DNA of 6,562 nucleotides from Desulfovibrionales bacterium (GTDB taxonomy: Bacteria; Desulfobacterota; Desulfovibrionia; Desulfovibrionales; Desulfomicrobiaceae): contig JAAYGZ010000200.1 of assembly GCA_012727515.1 (NCBI GenBank), positions 1 to 6,562 of the forward strand. Direction: 5' to 3'. The translations under genes were made by a program, and so were the position numbers. Of this stretch, positions 1 through 5,791 are shown piece by piece (positions within the stretch are counted from its first letter, which is position 1; every line of letters starts with the position of its first letter). The notes below the pieces were generated by a model. That model made no database searches. It saw only the letters and a program-made list of their open reading frames with translations, and was not told the DNA's origin.

Positions 1-1211
1 ATCTGGCCCTGGCTCTCAAAGCTCGGGCCGTGCGCATTGTGGCTCCACTTCCAGGGCGCGATACCGTGGGCATTGAAATCCCCAATGAAAAGCGCCAGAC
101 TGTCTATTTGCGTGAAATTTTAGAAGACCCATGTTTTTCCGACTCTTCAGCCCAACTGCCTTTGGCCCTGGGCAAAGATATTCAGGGCCAGGCCAAAATA
201 GCTGATCTGGCCAAAATGCCGCACATGCTGGTGGCTGGCGCCACTGGCGCAGGCAAATCCGTGTGTCTGAACTGCCTGCTTTTAAGTATTGCTTACAAGC
301 ACGATCCTGAGCAGGTAAAACTCCTGCTGGTGGACCCCAAACGTATTGAGCTGGCTGTATATGGTACGTTGCCGCATCTGGTTCATCCTGTGGTTACAGA
401 CATGAACCTGGCTAAAAGCGCTCTGGAATGGGCTGTTTATGAAATGGAACAGCGGTATGAGGCCATGGCCCGCACCGGAGTCCGTCATATTACCACCTAC
501 AATCAGAAGCTGCGTGACATGGGGCCAGATCGGCCTGAAGACATGCGCGACCTTAAACCCTTTCCGTATCTCATTATTGTTATTGATGAATTAGCAGATC
601 TGATGATGGCTGCGGCCAAAGAGGTTGAGGGCAGTATTGTGCGCCTGGCCCAACTGGCCAGGGCTTCGGGCATCCATCTTATCCTGGCCACCCAGCGCCC
701 GTCAGTGGATGTGGTCACCGGCATTATCAAGGCTAATTTCCCTTCGCGCATTGCCTTTCAGGTCAGCTCCAAGCACGACTCCCGCACGATTTTAGACAGT
801 ATTGGCGCAGAATATCTCCTCGGACAGGGCGATATGCTTTTTAAACTCAGTGGCGGCGCCATGCAGCGCGTGCACGGAGCTTTTGTGGGCGATGAGGAAA
901 TCGCCAGGGTGGTCAAATTCTGGGAAGATCAGCGGCCACAGCGTTTTGATCTGGATTTTGCTGACTGGAATAACAGTGAGTCCTCTGGCAGTGAGGCCGG
1001 GGGCGATGCCAGCGATGTGCTGGATGATCCCAAGTATGCAGAAGCCATTGAGTTTGTCACAGACCAGGGCCGGGCCTCTATTTCCATGATTCAGCGCCGT
1101 CTGCGTATTGGCTTTAACCGTGCGGCCCGGTTTATTGAACAGATGGAAGCAGATGGAATTATCGGGCCACAAGATGGCAGTAAGCCCAGACTGGTCCGGA
1201 AAAAAGAATAA
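1..1211 (+). CDS. ftsK: FtsK/SpoIIIE DNA translocase, C-terminal part (5' truncated by window edge)
   Basis: ATP-driven double-stranded DNA pump that clears and aligns chromosome termini at the division septum. The reading frame is open to the left edge (first full codon at 3), and the residues before the GTG at 30 continue a typical FtsK sequence, so that GTG is not a real start. Numbering from it, Walker A GATGAGKS is at 70-77, the VDPKR motif at 101-105, Walker B LIIVIDELAD at 181-190 and the ATQRPS motif follows. The last 58 residues (336-393) form the winged-helix gamma domain, with RRLRIGFNRAARFIEQM, which in the family reads KOPS/SRS polarity sequences and contacts XerD. The N-terminal membrane anchor and linker must lie outside the window. 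An acidic, Ser/Gly-rich stretch (about 311-332) joins motor and gamma domain. It converges with ubiX; the stop codons are 15 nt apart. Confidence 0.97.
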   Translation, partial: LALALKARAVRIVAPLPGRDTVGIEIPNEKRQTVYLREILEDPCFSDSSAQLPLALGKDIQGQAKIADLAKMPHMLVAGATGAGKSVCLNCLLLSIAYKHDPEQVKLLLVDPKRIELAVYGTLPHLVHPVVTDMNLAKSALEWAVYEMEQRYEAMARTGVRHITTYNQKLRDMGPDRPEDMRDLKPFPYLIIVIDELADLMMAAAKEVEGSIVRLAQLARASGIHLILATQRPSVDVVTGIIKANFPSRIAFQVSSKHDSRTILDSIGAEYLLGQGDMLFKLSGGAMQRVHGAFVGDEEIARVVKFWEDQRPQRFDLDFADWNNSESSGSEAGGDASDVLDDPKYAEAIEFVTDQGRASISMIQRRLRIGFNRAARFIEQMEADGIIGPQDGSKPRLVRKKE

Positions 1212-1234
1212 AACCGGCCTGCTGCCTCAGGCAG
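1205..1234. terminator. Candidate terminator between convergent ftsK and ubiX
   Basis: The hairpin CTGCC-TCA-GGCAG (1222-1234) overlaps the ubiX stop codon. Read on the minus strand, an alternative stem GCCTG/CAGGC is followed by CGGTTTTATTCTTTTTT, a fair U-rich tail made from the reverse complement of the end of ftsK. On the plus strand the hairpin is followed only by a weak T-rich run. It could therefore end ubiX transcription, and less convincingly ftsK. The stems are short (5 bp), so confidence is modest. Confidence 0.4.
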
Positions 1235-1805
1235 ATTCTGTTTCTCCCCACCGCGCATACAGAGTGTGCGGCAGTCCGAGTTGCTCCATAACTCTGCCAG
1301 CAAAATGACGCACGATATCATCAAGGGTACGCGGCTGGTGATAAAATCCGGGACACGCAGGCATAATAATGGCTCCGGCCTGGTGTGCGCGCAGCATATT
1401 ACGCAAATGCACAGCACTTAAAGGTGTTTCCCGCACCACCAGCACCAAAGGACGGCGCTCTTTCAGACAGACATCAGCAGCCCTGTGCAGCAAATGAGTC
1501 CCCACGCCCTGGGCAATGGCTGCCAGCGACGCCATGGAGCACGGGCAGATCACCATGCCATCATGATGCCAGGAGCCACTGGCCGGGGGTGCGGCAACAT
1601 TGTCTACCGCGTATACATACTGAAAATATGTCTCCAGTTCCGCGCCATACCTCACACATTCATGCTCCAGAACCTGCCTGGCTCCAGCGGAAATAATGCC
1701 ATGCACACTCAGGCCAGGCACAGCAGCCAGATGTCGCGCCAGGGCCAGCGCATATTCCATTCCGCTGGCCCCGGACACACCCAGAACAATACGTTTTTCA
1801 GTCAT
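1227..1805 (-). CDS. ubiX: Flavin prenyltransferase UbiX/Pad1 family
   Basis: Joins a dimethylallyl group to reduced FMN to make prenylated FMN, the cofactor of UbiD-type decarboxylases (ubiquinone or menaquinone routes, aromatic acid decarboxylation). The 192-aa protein is of normal family length. It shows the N-terminal flavin-binding GVSGASG (9-15), Glu49 in the position of the family's active-site glutamate, CPCSMASLAAIAQG (87-100), RAADVCLKERRPL (108-120), RETPL (125-129) and PACPGFYH (149-156). The open frame extends 18 codons further upstream, but that part overlaps the end of radA. The ATG at 1805 is chosen because AAGGA (1810-1814) lies 4 nt before it and the protein starts as UbiX proteins do. 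It follows radA by 11 nt, so the two are probably co-transcribed and perhaps translationally coupled. No UbiD partner lies in the window. Confidence 0.95.
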   Translation of the reverse strand: MTEKRIVLGVSGASGMEYALALARHLAAVPGLSVHGIISAGARQVLEHECVRYGAELETYFQYVYAVDNVAAPPASGSWHHDGMVICPCSMASLAAIAQGVGTHLLHRAADVCLKERRPLVLVVRETPLSAVHLRNMLRAHQAGAIIMPACPGFYHQPRTLDDIVRHFAGRVMEQLGLPHTLYARWGETESA

Positions 1806-1816
1806 GGTATCCTTGT

Positions 1817-3145
1817 TTATCCAAAAAGCATTGTGCGCATATCGCTGACCCTGGACCATCCAGGCTGTTTTTTCAGCGAAGTGCCAGCGCCGCCAATTTT
1901 AGGGTGCACCACAGGGGTATAGCCGAGATTCCGGGCCTGGCGCAGACGTACATCATGACCAGAAACAGGACGGATTTGTCCATTCAGATCCACCTCGCCC
2001 CAGAACACAGCGCCCTCTGGCAAAGGCCGATCATAGAGCGAAGACAGGATGGCCGCAACAATACCCAGGTCCAGGCCAGGATCTTTCATGCGCAGCCCCC
2101 CACCGACCTTGGCGTACACATCCAGTTGCCCAAACGTACATCCCAGACGCTTTTCCATAACGGCAATAAGCAGATGCAAACGATTGGCATCAAACCCCAG
2201 GGCAGTACGCCTGGGAAAAGCCAGAAATGTTTTGCTCACCAGGGCCTGAACTTCAACCACAAAAGGACGCTGGGCCTCAAGGGACATGACCAGGGCTGTC
2301 CCGCTTAAGGCCGTGTCCCTGGCTTGGAGAAAAAACGTGGATGGGTCTTCAATCAGCACCATGCCCTGCTCTTTCATCTCAAATACAGCCAGTTCATTGG
2401 CCGGGCCAAACCTGTTTTTGACCACGCGGACAATGCGGAACAAATGCTCTTTGTCGCCTTCCACATAGAGCACAGTATCAACCATGTGTTCCAGGAGCTT
2501 TGGCCCGGCAATCTGCCCATCCTTGGTGACATGGCCCACCAGAATAACTGTCACGCCGGTTTCCTTGGCCCGCTCCACCAATTGGGTCGCCACAGCCCGA
2601 ACCTGAGTTACAGAGCCGGGTAAACCATCCACAGCGCCAGCAACCATGGTTTGTACAGAATCCACCACCACCAGAGTGGGTTTGTCTTCCATGCAGGCCA
2701 GAATATCTTCAACCTGATTTGTGGCCAGAGCAGTGACAGACGCATCAAGCATTCCCAAGCGTTCAGCCCGGCCCCGAATCTGCTCCAACGATTCTTCGCC
2801 TGTCACATAGACCACTGGTTTGCCGGAACGCTCCATACGTGCCGTGACCTGTAAGAGCAGGGTGGACTTGCCAATACCTGGCTCCCCACCAACCAGAACA
2901 ACCGCGCCAGGCACAAAACCACTGCCCAGCATACTGTCCAGACCGGCCATGGATGAGGATGAACGGGCTTCTGTGGTCACAGGCAGGGAGCGCAAATCTA
3001 TTGGGCGACGAGTGCCTGCAGCAGTTGTTGCCCCAGGGCCTTGGGCTACAAGGGTGTTCCACTCCTGGCAGTGGGGGCATTGGCCTTGCCAGCGCGGCCA
3101 TACACTGTTGCAGGCTGAACACAAAAATGATTCTTTTATTTTCAT
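1817..3145 (-). CDS. radA: DNA repair protein RadA (Sms)
   Basis: RecA-like ATPase that acts as a branch-migration helicase in homologous recombination and repair. The 442-aa length is near the family norm. Domains in order: a C4 zinc finger (C9-x2-C12, C23-x2-C26); the ATPase core with Walker A GEPGIGKST (87-95) and Walker B LVVVDSVQT (158-166); the RadA signature KNRFG at 243-247; and a C-terminal Lon-protease-like domain (about 270-442) containing the usual GGGLRMKDPGLDL region. ATG 3145 is the only plausible start, since an in-frame stop lies seven codons upstream and the zinc finger begins at residue 9. There is no well-spaced Shine-Dalgarno: AGGG is 11 nt away and better placed for an out-of-frame ATG at 3150. 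The gene leads a radA-ubiX unit. Confidence 0.98.
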   Translation of the reverse strand: MKIKESFLCSACNSVWPRWQGQCPHCQEWNTLVAQGPGATTAAGTRRPIDLRSLPVTTEARSSSSMAGLDSMLGSGFVPGAVVLVGGEPGIGKSTLLLQVTARMERSGKPVVYVTGEESLEQIRGRAERLGMLDASVTALATNQVEDILACMEDKPTLVVVDSVQTMVAGAVDGLPGSVTQVRAVATQLVERAKETGVTVILVGHVTKDGQIAGPKLLEHMVDTVLYVEGDKEHLFRIVRVVKNRFGPANELAVFEMKEQGMVLIEDPSTFFLQARDTALSGTALVMSLEAQRPFVVEVQALVSKTFLAFPRRTALGFDANRLHLLIAVMEKRLGCTFGQLDVYAKVGGGLRMKDPGLDLGIVAAILSSLYDRPLPEGAVFWGEVDLNGQIRPVSGHDVRLRQARNLGYTPVVHPKIGGAGTSLKKQPGWSRVSDMRTMLFG

Positions 3146-3163
3146 GACATAGTTAACCCTGTC

Positions 3164-3189
3164 TCACGATGTATCACGATATTATGCCA
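3164..3189 (-). promoter_or_regulatory. Candidate radA promoter (extended -10) with direct repeat
   Basis: On the minus strand TGG-CATAAT (3189-3181) resembles an extended -10 element. I see no good -35 at 16-18 bp. Initiation near 3174 would give a leader of about 29 nt. Just downstream, the 7-bp sequence ATCGTGA occurs twice (3174-3180 and 3164-3170), exactly 10 bp apart, so on the same face of the helix. This might be a regulator or simply chance. Confidence 0.25.
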
Positions 3190-3253
3190 GAGTGTTTGAA
3201 GAAGCGCTGATTCATCCTGTGCAAAGATCCAGCATTTTCATGTGATGATCGCA

Positions 3254-3303
3254 TGTTAAGGACAATTGCCGAGCCGTATCGCTATGAAAAAAAATCCTTA
3301 ACA
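3254..3303. repeat. 9-bp inverted repeat TGTTAAGGA / TCCTTAACA
   Basis: TGTTAAGGA at 3254-3262 is perfectly matched by TCCTTAACA at 3295-3303, with 32 nt between. The core GTTAAGGA appears again at 3449-3456, at the outer edge of the larger palindromic element at 3451-3599. The downstream arm is preceded by a run of A's. Read on the minus strand that gives a T run inside the loop, not after the stem, so this is not a standard terminator. It may be a remnant of a repeat family. Confidence 0.4.
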
Positions 3304-3330
3304 ATCACAAGACAATAGATACTTTCTGTT

Positions 3331-3424
3331 TGCCATTCCGACCAAGTGCAACGAGCGGAGGAATCCCGAAACCCCTTCGACAGGCTCAGGGCAGGCTCCT
3401 TTGACTCCGCTCTGGATGACATGA
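3331..3424. repeat. Imperfect palindromic intergenic element A
   Basis: A GC-rich island in AT-rich intergenic DNA. It begins GCCATTCCGACC and ends GGATGACATG, which in reverse complement (CATGTCATCC) resembles the beginning. AGCGGAG near the left (3353-3359) pairs imperfectly with CTCCGCT (3405-3411). The centre reads CCCCTTCGACAGGCTCAGGG with CAGGCTC duplicated (3381-3387, 3392-3398). From memory, 'CCTTCGACAGGCTCAGGG' and 'GTCATTCCGA...GGAATCC' motifs occur in dispersed palindromic repeats of many environmental bacteria; I could not verify this by search. Confidence 0.55.
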
Positions 3425-3450
3425 AATTACAATGATCATGATAGTATAGT

Positions 3451-3599
3451 TAAGGAAGTGCTGATTAATTCATTCATTGCGAGCGAACAACGGGAGCGCG
3501 GCAATCTATATTGCTGATATATCAATGATCCCGGATTGCTTTCCGCCTCGATTCCTCGCGGTCGTAATGACTTGTTTCGATTTAATCAGCGCTTCCTCA
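3451..3599. repeat. Large imperfect palindromic element B (MITE/REP-like)
   Basis: The outer arms at 3451-3468 and 3582-3599 are inverted copies matching 16 of 18 bases (TGAGGAAGCGCTGATTAA type). Inside them a second pair, CATTGCGAGCG...GCGCGGCAATC (3475-3506) and GATTGC...CGCGGTCGTAATG (3534-3569), is again roughly inverted. The centre holds the perfect palindrome TGATATATCA (3515-3524). I see no coding potential. It lies 25 nt beyond the stop of the MBL-rhodanese gene, so as RNA it could form a large hairpin and act as a transcription barrier or 3' stabiliser. The layout fits a small non-autonomous mobile repeat. Confidence 0.65.
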
Positions 3600-3624
3600 G
3601 TACCTCTCTGAATACATGAACGCC

Positions 3625-5007
3625 TTATACGCCAAACATAAATCCGCCTCTGGCCCAGGCCAGGGTGCCACCGGCAAGACATTTCACATTACCATATCCA
3701 TGACGTTTCATATACGAGCCAGCCATGTTTGAGCGGTATCCTGTGCCGCAATAGACCACGACCTCATCCTCAATGGGCAAAGTGCAGCATGCGGCCAGAA
3801 TTTCCTTGAACGGCATGTGATGCGCACCAGGCAAGTGTCCATTATTCCATTCGGCCGGAGTCCGCACATCAAGAACCGTGGGCCTGGCTGCCGAGTTCAG
3901 CCGCTGGGCCAGTTCTGGCGCTGAGATCTGTTCCAAACGGTCAACATCGCGTCCTGCAAAAATCCAGGCCTGAATTCCGCCGGCCAGGTATCCAAGGATA
4001 TTGTCATAGCCGATGCGATGCAATTCTATGCACATGGCATCATAATCATTGCGGCTGTGTACCACGAGCAGGATATTGGCGTCAGGCGCAACCACAGTTC
4101 CGACCCAGTTGGCCAGTTGTTTTTCAAAACCAATGTTTAAGGAGCCAGGAATATGGCAGCCACCAAAGGCCGAACCATCTCTGGTGTCAATAATTGTGGC
4201 TCCGGCAGCTATATGGCGCTCAAAATCAGCCACAGTAAGGGCGCGTTCCAGAGGGCAGCGGTCCAGCAATTGAGCGCCGCGCGCATTGGTGGAAATGATA
4301 TGGGTAAAACTCTTGGGGCGTTCGGGAAATTCCTCGTGCATGGCAGCGGAAAATTCCTCAAAACTTGCATACTGCAAGCGAGGATTATGCCTGCGCTCAA
4401 AACCAAGCGTGGAGTTGGGCTTGGGACTCATGCCCTTGCCGCATAAAGAGCCAGAGCCATGAGCAGGAAAAACTTCCAAGTGATCTGGCAAGGCCCCGAG
4501 TTTGACAAAAAGTGAATTGTACAGATTGGCAATCTGCTCGTCCAAAACAGCCTCGCCCACCAGGTCCGGGCGTCCCACATCGCCGACAAAAAGAACGTCT
4601 CCGGTCAGAATAAGCCAGGGTTCAGCCGAGCGCGCCAGATCAGAAACAAGGATAGATATGGAATGCGGGGTATGGCCTGGCGTGTAGATGACCTTCAGGC
4701 GAGCTGCTCCGGCCTCCAGCACAGTTCCTTCGGGCAGAGGCGTAAAAGGAAATGTTGCGGGCGTGTCCGGATGCATACAAATGGGCGCACCAGTGCGTGA
4801 AGCCAGTTCATGCGCTCCTGAAACATGATCTGCATGAACATGGGTATCAATAATATGAGTAACGCGCATACCTTCTTCACGGGCAATGGTCAGGTAGTCG
4901 TCAATATCACGTTTGGGATCAACAACAATCATCTCTCCTTTGGCCGGGCAGCCAAGAACATAGGAAAAACAGCCTAGTCCATGAGCCTGGATTTGCTGAA
5001 AATACAT
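3625..5007 (-). CDS. CstB-like persulfide dioxygenase/sulfurtransferase (MBL fold plus two rhodanese domains)
   Basis: Probably a cytoplasmic enzyme that oxidises low-molecular-weight persulfides and handles the sulfur through a rhodanese domain. The MBL domain (about 1-240) has THVHADH with H56, H58, D60 and H61, then TPGHTPH (H112), TGDVLFVGDVGRPD (D137, R146) and AHGSGSLCGKGMS (H183, C189). By analogy with ETHE1, iron ligands would be H56, H112 and D137. Rhodanese 1 (about 255-358) has the loop VVHSRNDYDA, with Ser318 where the cysteine should be, so it is probably non-catalytic. Rhodanese 2 (about 360-460) has VVYCGTGYRS with the expected Cys420. MBL, dead rhodanese, live rhodanese is the order known in CstB. 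The start at 5007 is fixed by a strong AAGGAGG (5013-5019) 5 nt upstream. There is no signal peptide. Its only close neighbour is the divergent HTH gene; no CstR/CsoR-like regulator is visible. A simple hydrolase or a thiosulfate-directed transferase remains possible. Confidence 0.88.
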   Translation of the reverse strand: MYFQQIQAHGLGCFSYVLGCPAKGEMIVVDPKRDIDDYLTIAREEGMRVTHIIDTHVHADHVSGAHELASRTGAPICMHPDTPATFPFTPLPEGTVLEAGAARLKVIYTPGHTPHSISILVSDLARSAEPWLILTGDVLFVGDVGRPDLVGEAVLDEQIANLYNSLFVKLGALPDHLEVFPAHGSGSLCGKGMSPKPNSTLGFERRHNPRLQYASFEEFSAAMHEEFPERPKSFTHIISTNARGAQLLDRCPLERALTVADFERHIAAGATIIDTRDGSAFGGCHIPGSLNIGFEKQLANWVGTVVAPDANILLVVHSRNDYDAMCIELHRIGYDNILGYLAGGIQAWIFAGRDVDRLEQISAPELAQRLNSAARPTVLDVRTPAEWNNGHLPGAHHMPFKEILAACCTLPIEDEVVVYCGTGYRSNMAGSYMKRHGYGNVKCLAGGTLAWARGGFMFGV

Positions 5008-5105
5008 GAGATCCTCCTTGGGTTTTGTGTTGGATTCAATGCGGGTGCAGTATGAAAAAACAGAATCTGAATAGATATTGGAGAATGGCTATCAGTAAGC
5101 ACAGG

Positions 5106-5136
5106 CTCTGTCCAGAATAACCGTTTCCGGACAGGG
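5106..5136. repeat. Hairpin CTCTGTCC / GGACAGGG
   Basis: CTCTGTCC (5106-5113) pairs with GGACAGGG (5129-5136) around a 15-nt loop, giving an 8-bp stem with one G-T pair. On the minus strand the alternative small hairpin CCG-GAAA-CGG lies inside it. It is about 100 nt upstream of the MBL-rhodanese start and could be part of its leader if transcription begins further up. No T run follows, so it is not an obvious terminator. Its left arm contains the 11-mer that recurs inverted at 6545-6555. Confidence 0.45.
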
Positions 5137-5279
5137 CGAGCGCATCTAAAATCTGAGTGCTTGCAGGAGGAATTTCTCGTTGAGCGCAATGGTGCGAGGC
5201 ATTTTTAATCTGCCAGTAGAGCACGAGCACTTTGAGTGACCTGGATTTCGCAAGGATAACATATAAGCTCGTAAGATAA

Positions 5280-5335
5280 AAACTGTTTCCAATTTTTGTC
5301 TTTTTCTCTAAGCTGACAATTATCAGAAACAGTTT
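5280..5335. promoter_or_regulatory. Probable operator: perfect 10-bp inverted repeat around the HTH-gene promoter
   Basis: AAACTGTTTC (5280-5289) is exactly complementary in reverse to GAAACAGTTT (5326-5335), with 36 nt between. The right half ends just before the Shine-Dalgarno of the HTH gene and the left half lies just upstream of the candidate -35. Two half sites bracketing a promoter, next to the gene for a DNA-binding protein, suggest autorepression, as in many toxin-antitoxin operons. Each half is itself partly symmetrical (AAAC..GTTT), so each could bind a dimer. Confidence 0.6.
5296..5323 (+). promoter_or_regulatory. Candidate promoter for the HTH-nucleotidyltransferase operon
   Basis: TTGTCT (5296-5301) as -35 and AATTAT (5318-5323) as -10 are separated by 16 nt. 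The -10 matches only 4 of 6 consensus positions; GACAAT (5315-5320) is an alternative with poorer spacing. Initiation near 5330 would give a leader of about 15 nt containing GAGGG. The location inside the inverted repeat strengthens the call. Confidence 0.4.
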
Positions 5336-5344
5336 GAGGGTTTT

Positions 5345-5788
5345 ATGCTACAAGGTACAATCGACCAACTAACCGCACTCGGCAATGCAATTCGCATACA
5401 GCGCAAAAAGCTCAAGGTAACTGTCGTTACAGCGGCGGAATCTGCCGGATTATCACGGGTTACCTGGCATCGTATTGAAAAAGGCGAACCTTCTGTATCT
5501 GCCGGAGCATACTTTTCAGCACTTGCCGTCCTTGGATTACAAGCTGGTGTGCAAACACATCAAGAGCCAACGGCTTGCCATGAAGCAGACTGCATTCCAG
5601 TACAAATAGCCTTTAAAGAATACCCGCAACTTAAGTTCTTAGCCTGGCAAATACACGGCACTGACTATATAACCCCTAAAGAAGCATGGGGCATTTATCA
5701 GCGAAACTGGCGGCATGTGGAAGAGGAAGCTCTGGAAGAAAAAGAGCACAAACTCATTCACCAGTTACAAAAGCTATTTGAAGGCTAA
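5345..5788 (+). CDS. XRE-like helix-turn-helix protein, putative antitoxin/autoregulator of the downstream nucleotidyltransferase
   Basis: A 147-aa protein, probably a DNA-binding repressor and antitoxin partner. Residues 9-66 form an XRE/Cro-type helix-turn-helix: LGNAIRIQRKKLK, then TAAESAGLSRVTWHRIEKGE, the classic recognition-helix pattern, then a final helix ending LAVLGL. After a short linker with C78 and C83, a separate C-terminal region (about 84-147) contains FKEYPQLKFLAWQIHG and PKEAWGIYQRNWRHVE and ends in a charged helix. I do not know its fold; it may hold the partner protein. ATG 5345 is supported by GAGGG (5336-5340) 4 nt upstream. The stop is 3 nt before the next start, so the genes are coupled. 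The promoter lies within a perfect inverted repeat. It is not the usual AbiEi winged-helix antitoxin. The antitoxin role is inferred from context only. Confidence 0.85.
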   Translation: MLQGTIDQLTALGNAIRIQRKKLKVTVVTAAESAGLSRVTWHRIEKGEPSVSAGAYFSALAVLGLQAGVQTHQEPTACHEADCIPVQIAFKEYPQLKFLAWQIHGTDYITPKEAWGIYQRNWRHVEEEALEEKEHKLIHQLQKLFEG

Positions 5789-5791
5789 CCC

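Larger units (their letters stand above)
5008..5344. other. Divergent intergenic region without a supported gene
   Basis: It separates the MBL-rhodanese gene (minus) from the HTH gene (plus). It contains the MBL gene's ribosome binding site (5013-5019), a hairpin at 5106-5136, and the HTH promoter and operator at 5280-5335. Several short frames are open on both strands between 5036 and 5230. None has a convincing ribosome binding site or recognisable motif, and they contradict one another, so I call no gene. I found no convincing -35/-10 pair for the MBL gene. Confidence 0.6.

Noticed and set aside
30..32. GTG at 30 as the ftsK start
   Set aside because: The frame is open to the left edge and the preceding residues continue a typical FtsK sequence; the gene is truncated, not short.
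1806..1859. 18-codon upstream extension of ubiX
   Set aside because: It overlaps the end of radA, has no matching residues in UbiX proteins as I know them, and the ATG at 1805 has its own ribosome binding site.
3331..3599. CRISPR array or tandem repeat in the 479-nt gap
   Set aside because: The repeats are inverted arms of two unrelated palindromes, with no regular repeat-spacer units and no cas genes.
5071..5205. Plus-strand open frame of 44 codons that reads like a protein tail (ends EEFLVERNGARHF)
   Set aside because: No start codon in frame and no recognised family; at most a gene fragment.
5197..5217. Sigma-54-like TGGCA...TGC on the minus strand upstream of the MBL gene
   Set aside because: The GG to GC spacing is 14 bp where 12 bp is required.
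5036..5230. 64-aa minus-strand frame with GTG start
   Set aside because: No ribosome binding site and no recognisable domain; other frames over the same DNA read equally well.
5189..5239. 16-aa plus-strand ORF after AGGAGG at 5165-5170
   Set aside because: The Shine-Dalgarno-like site is too far from the ATG, the peptide is tiny, and no function or conservation can be shown.
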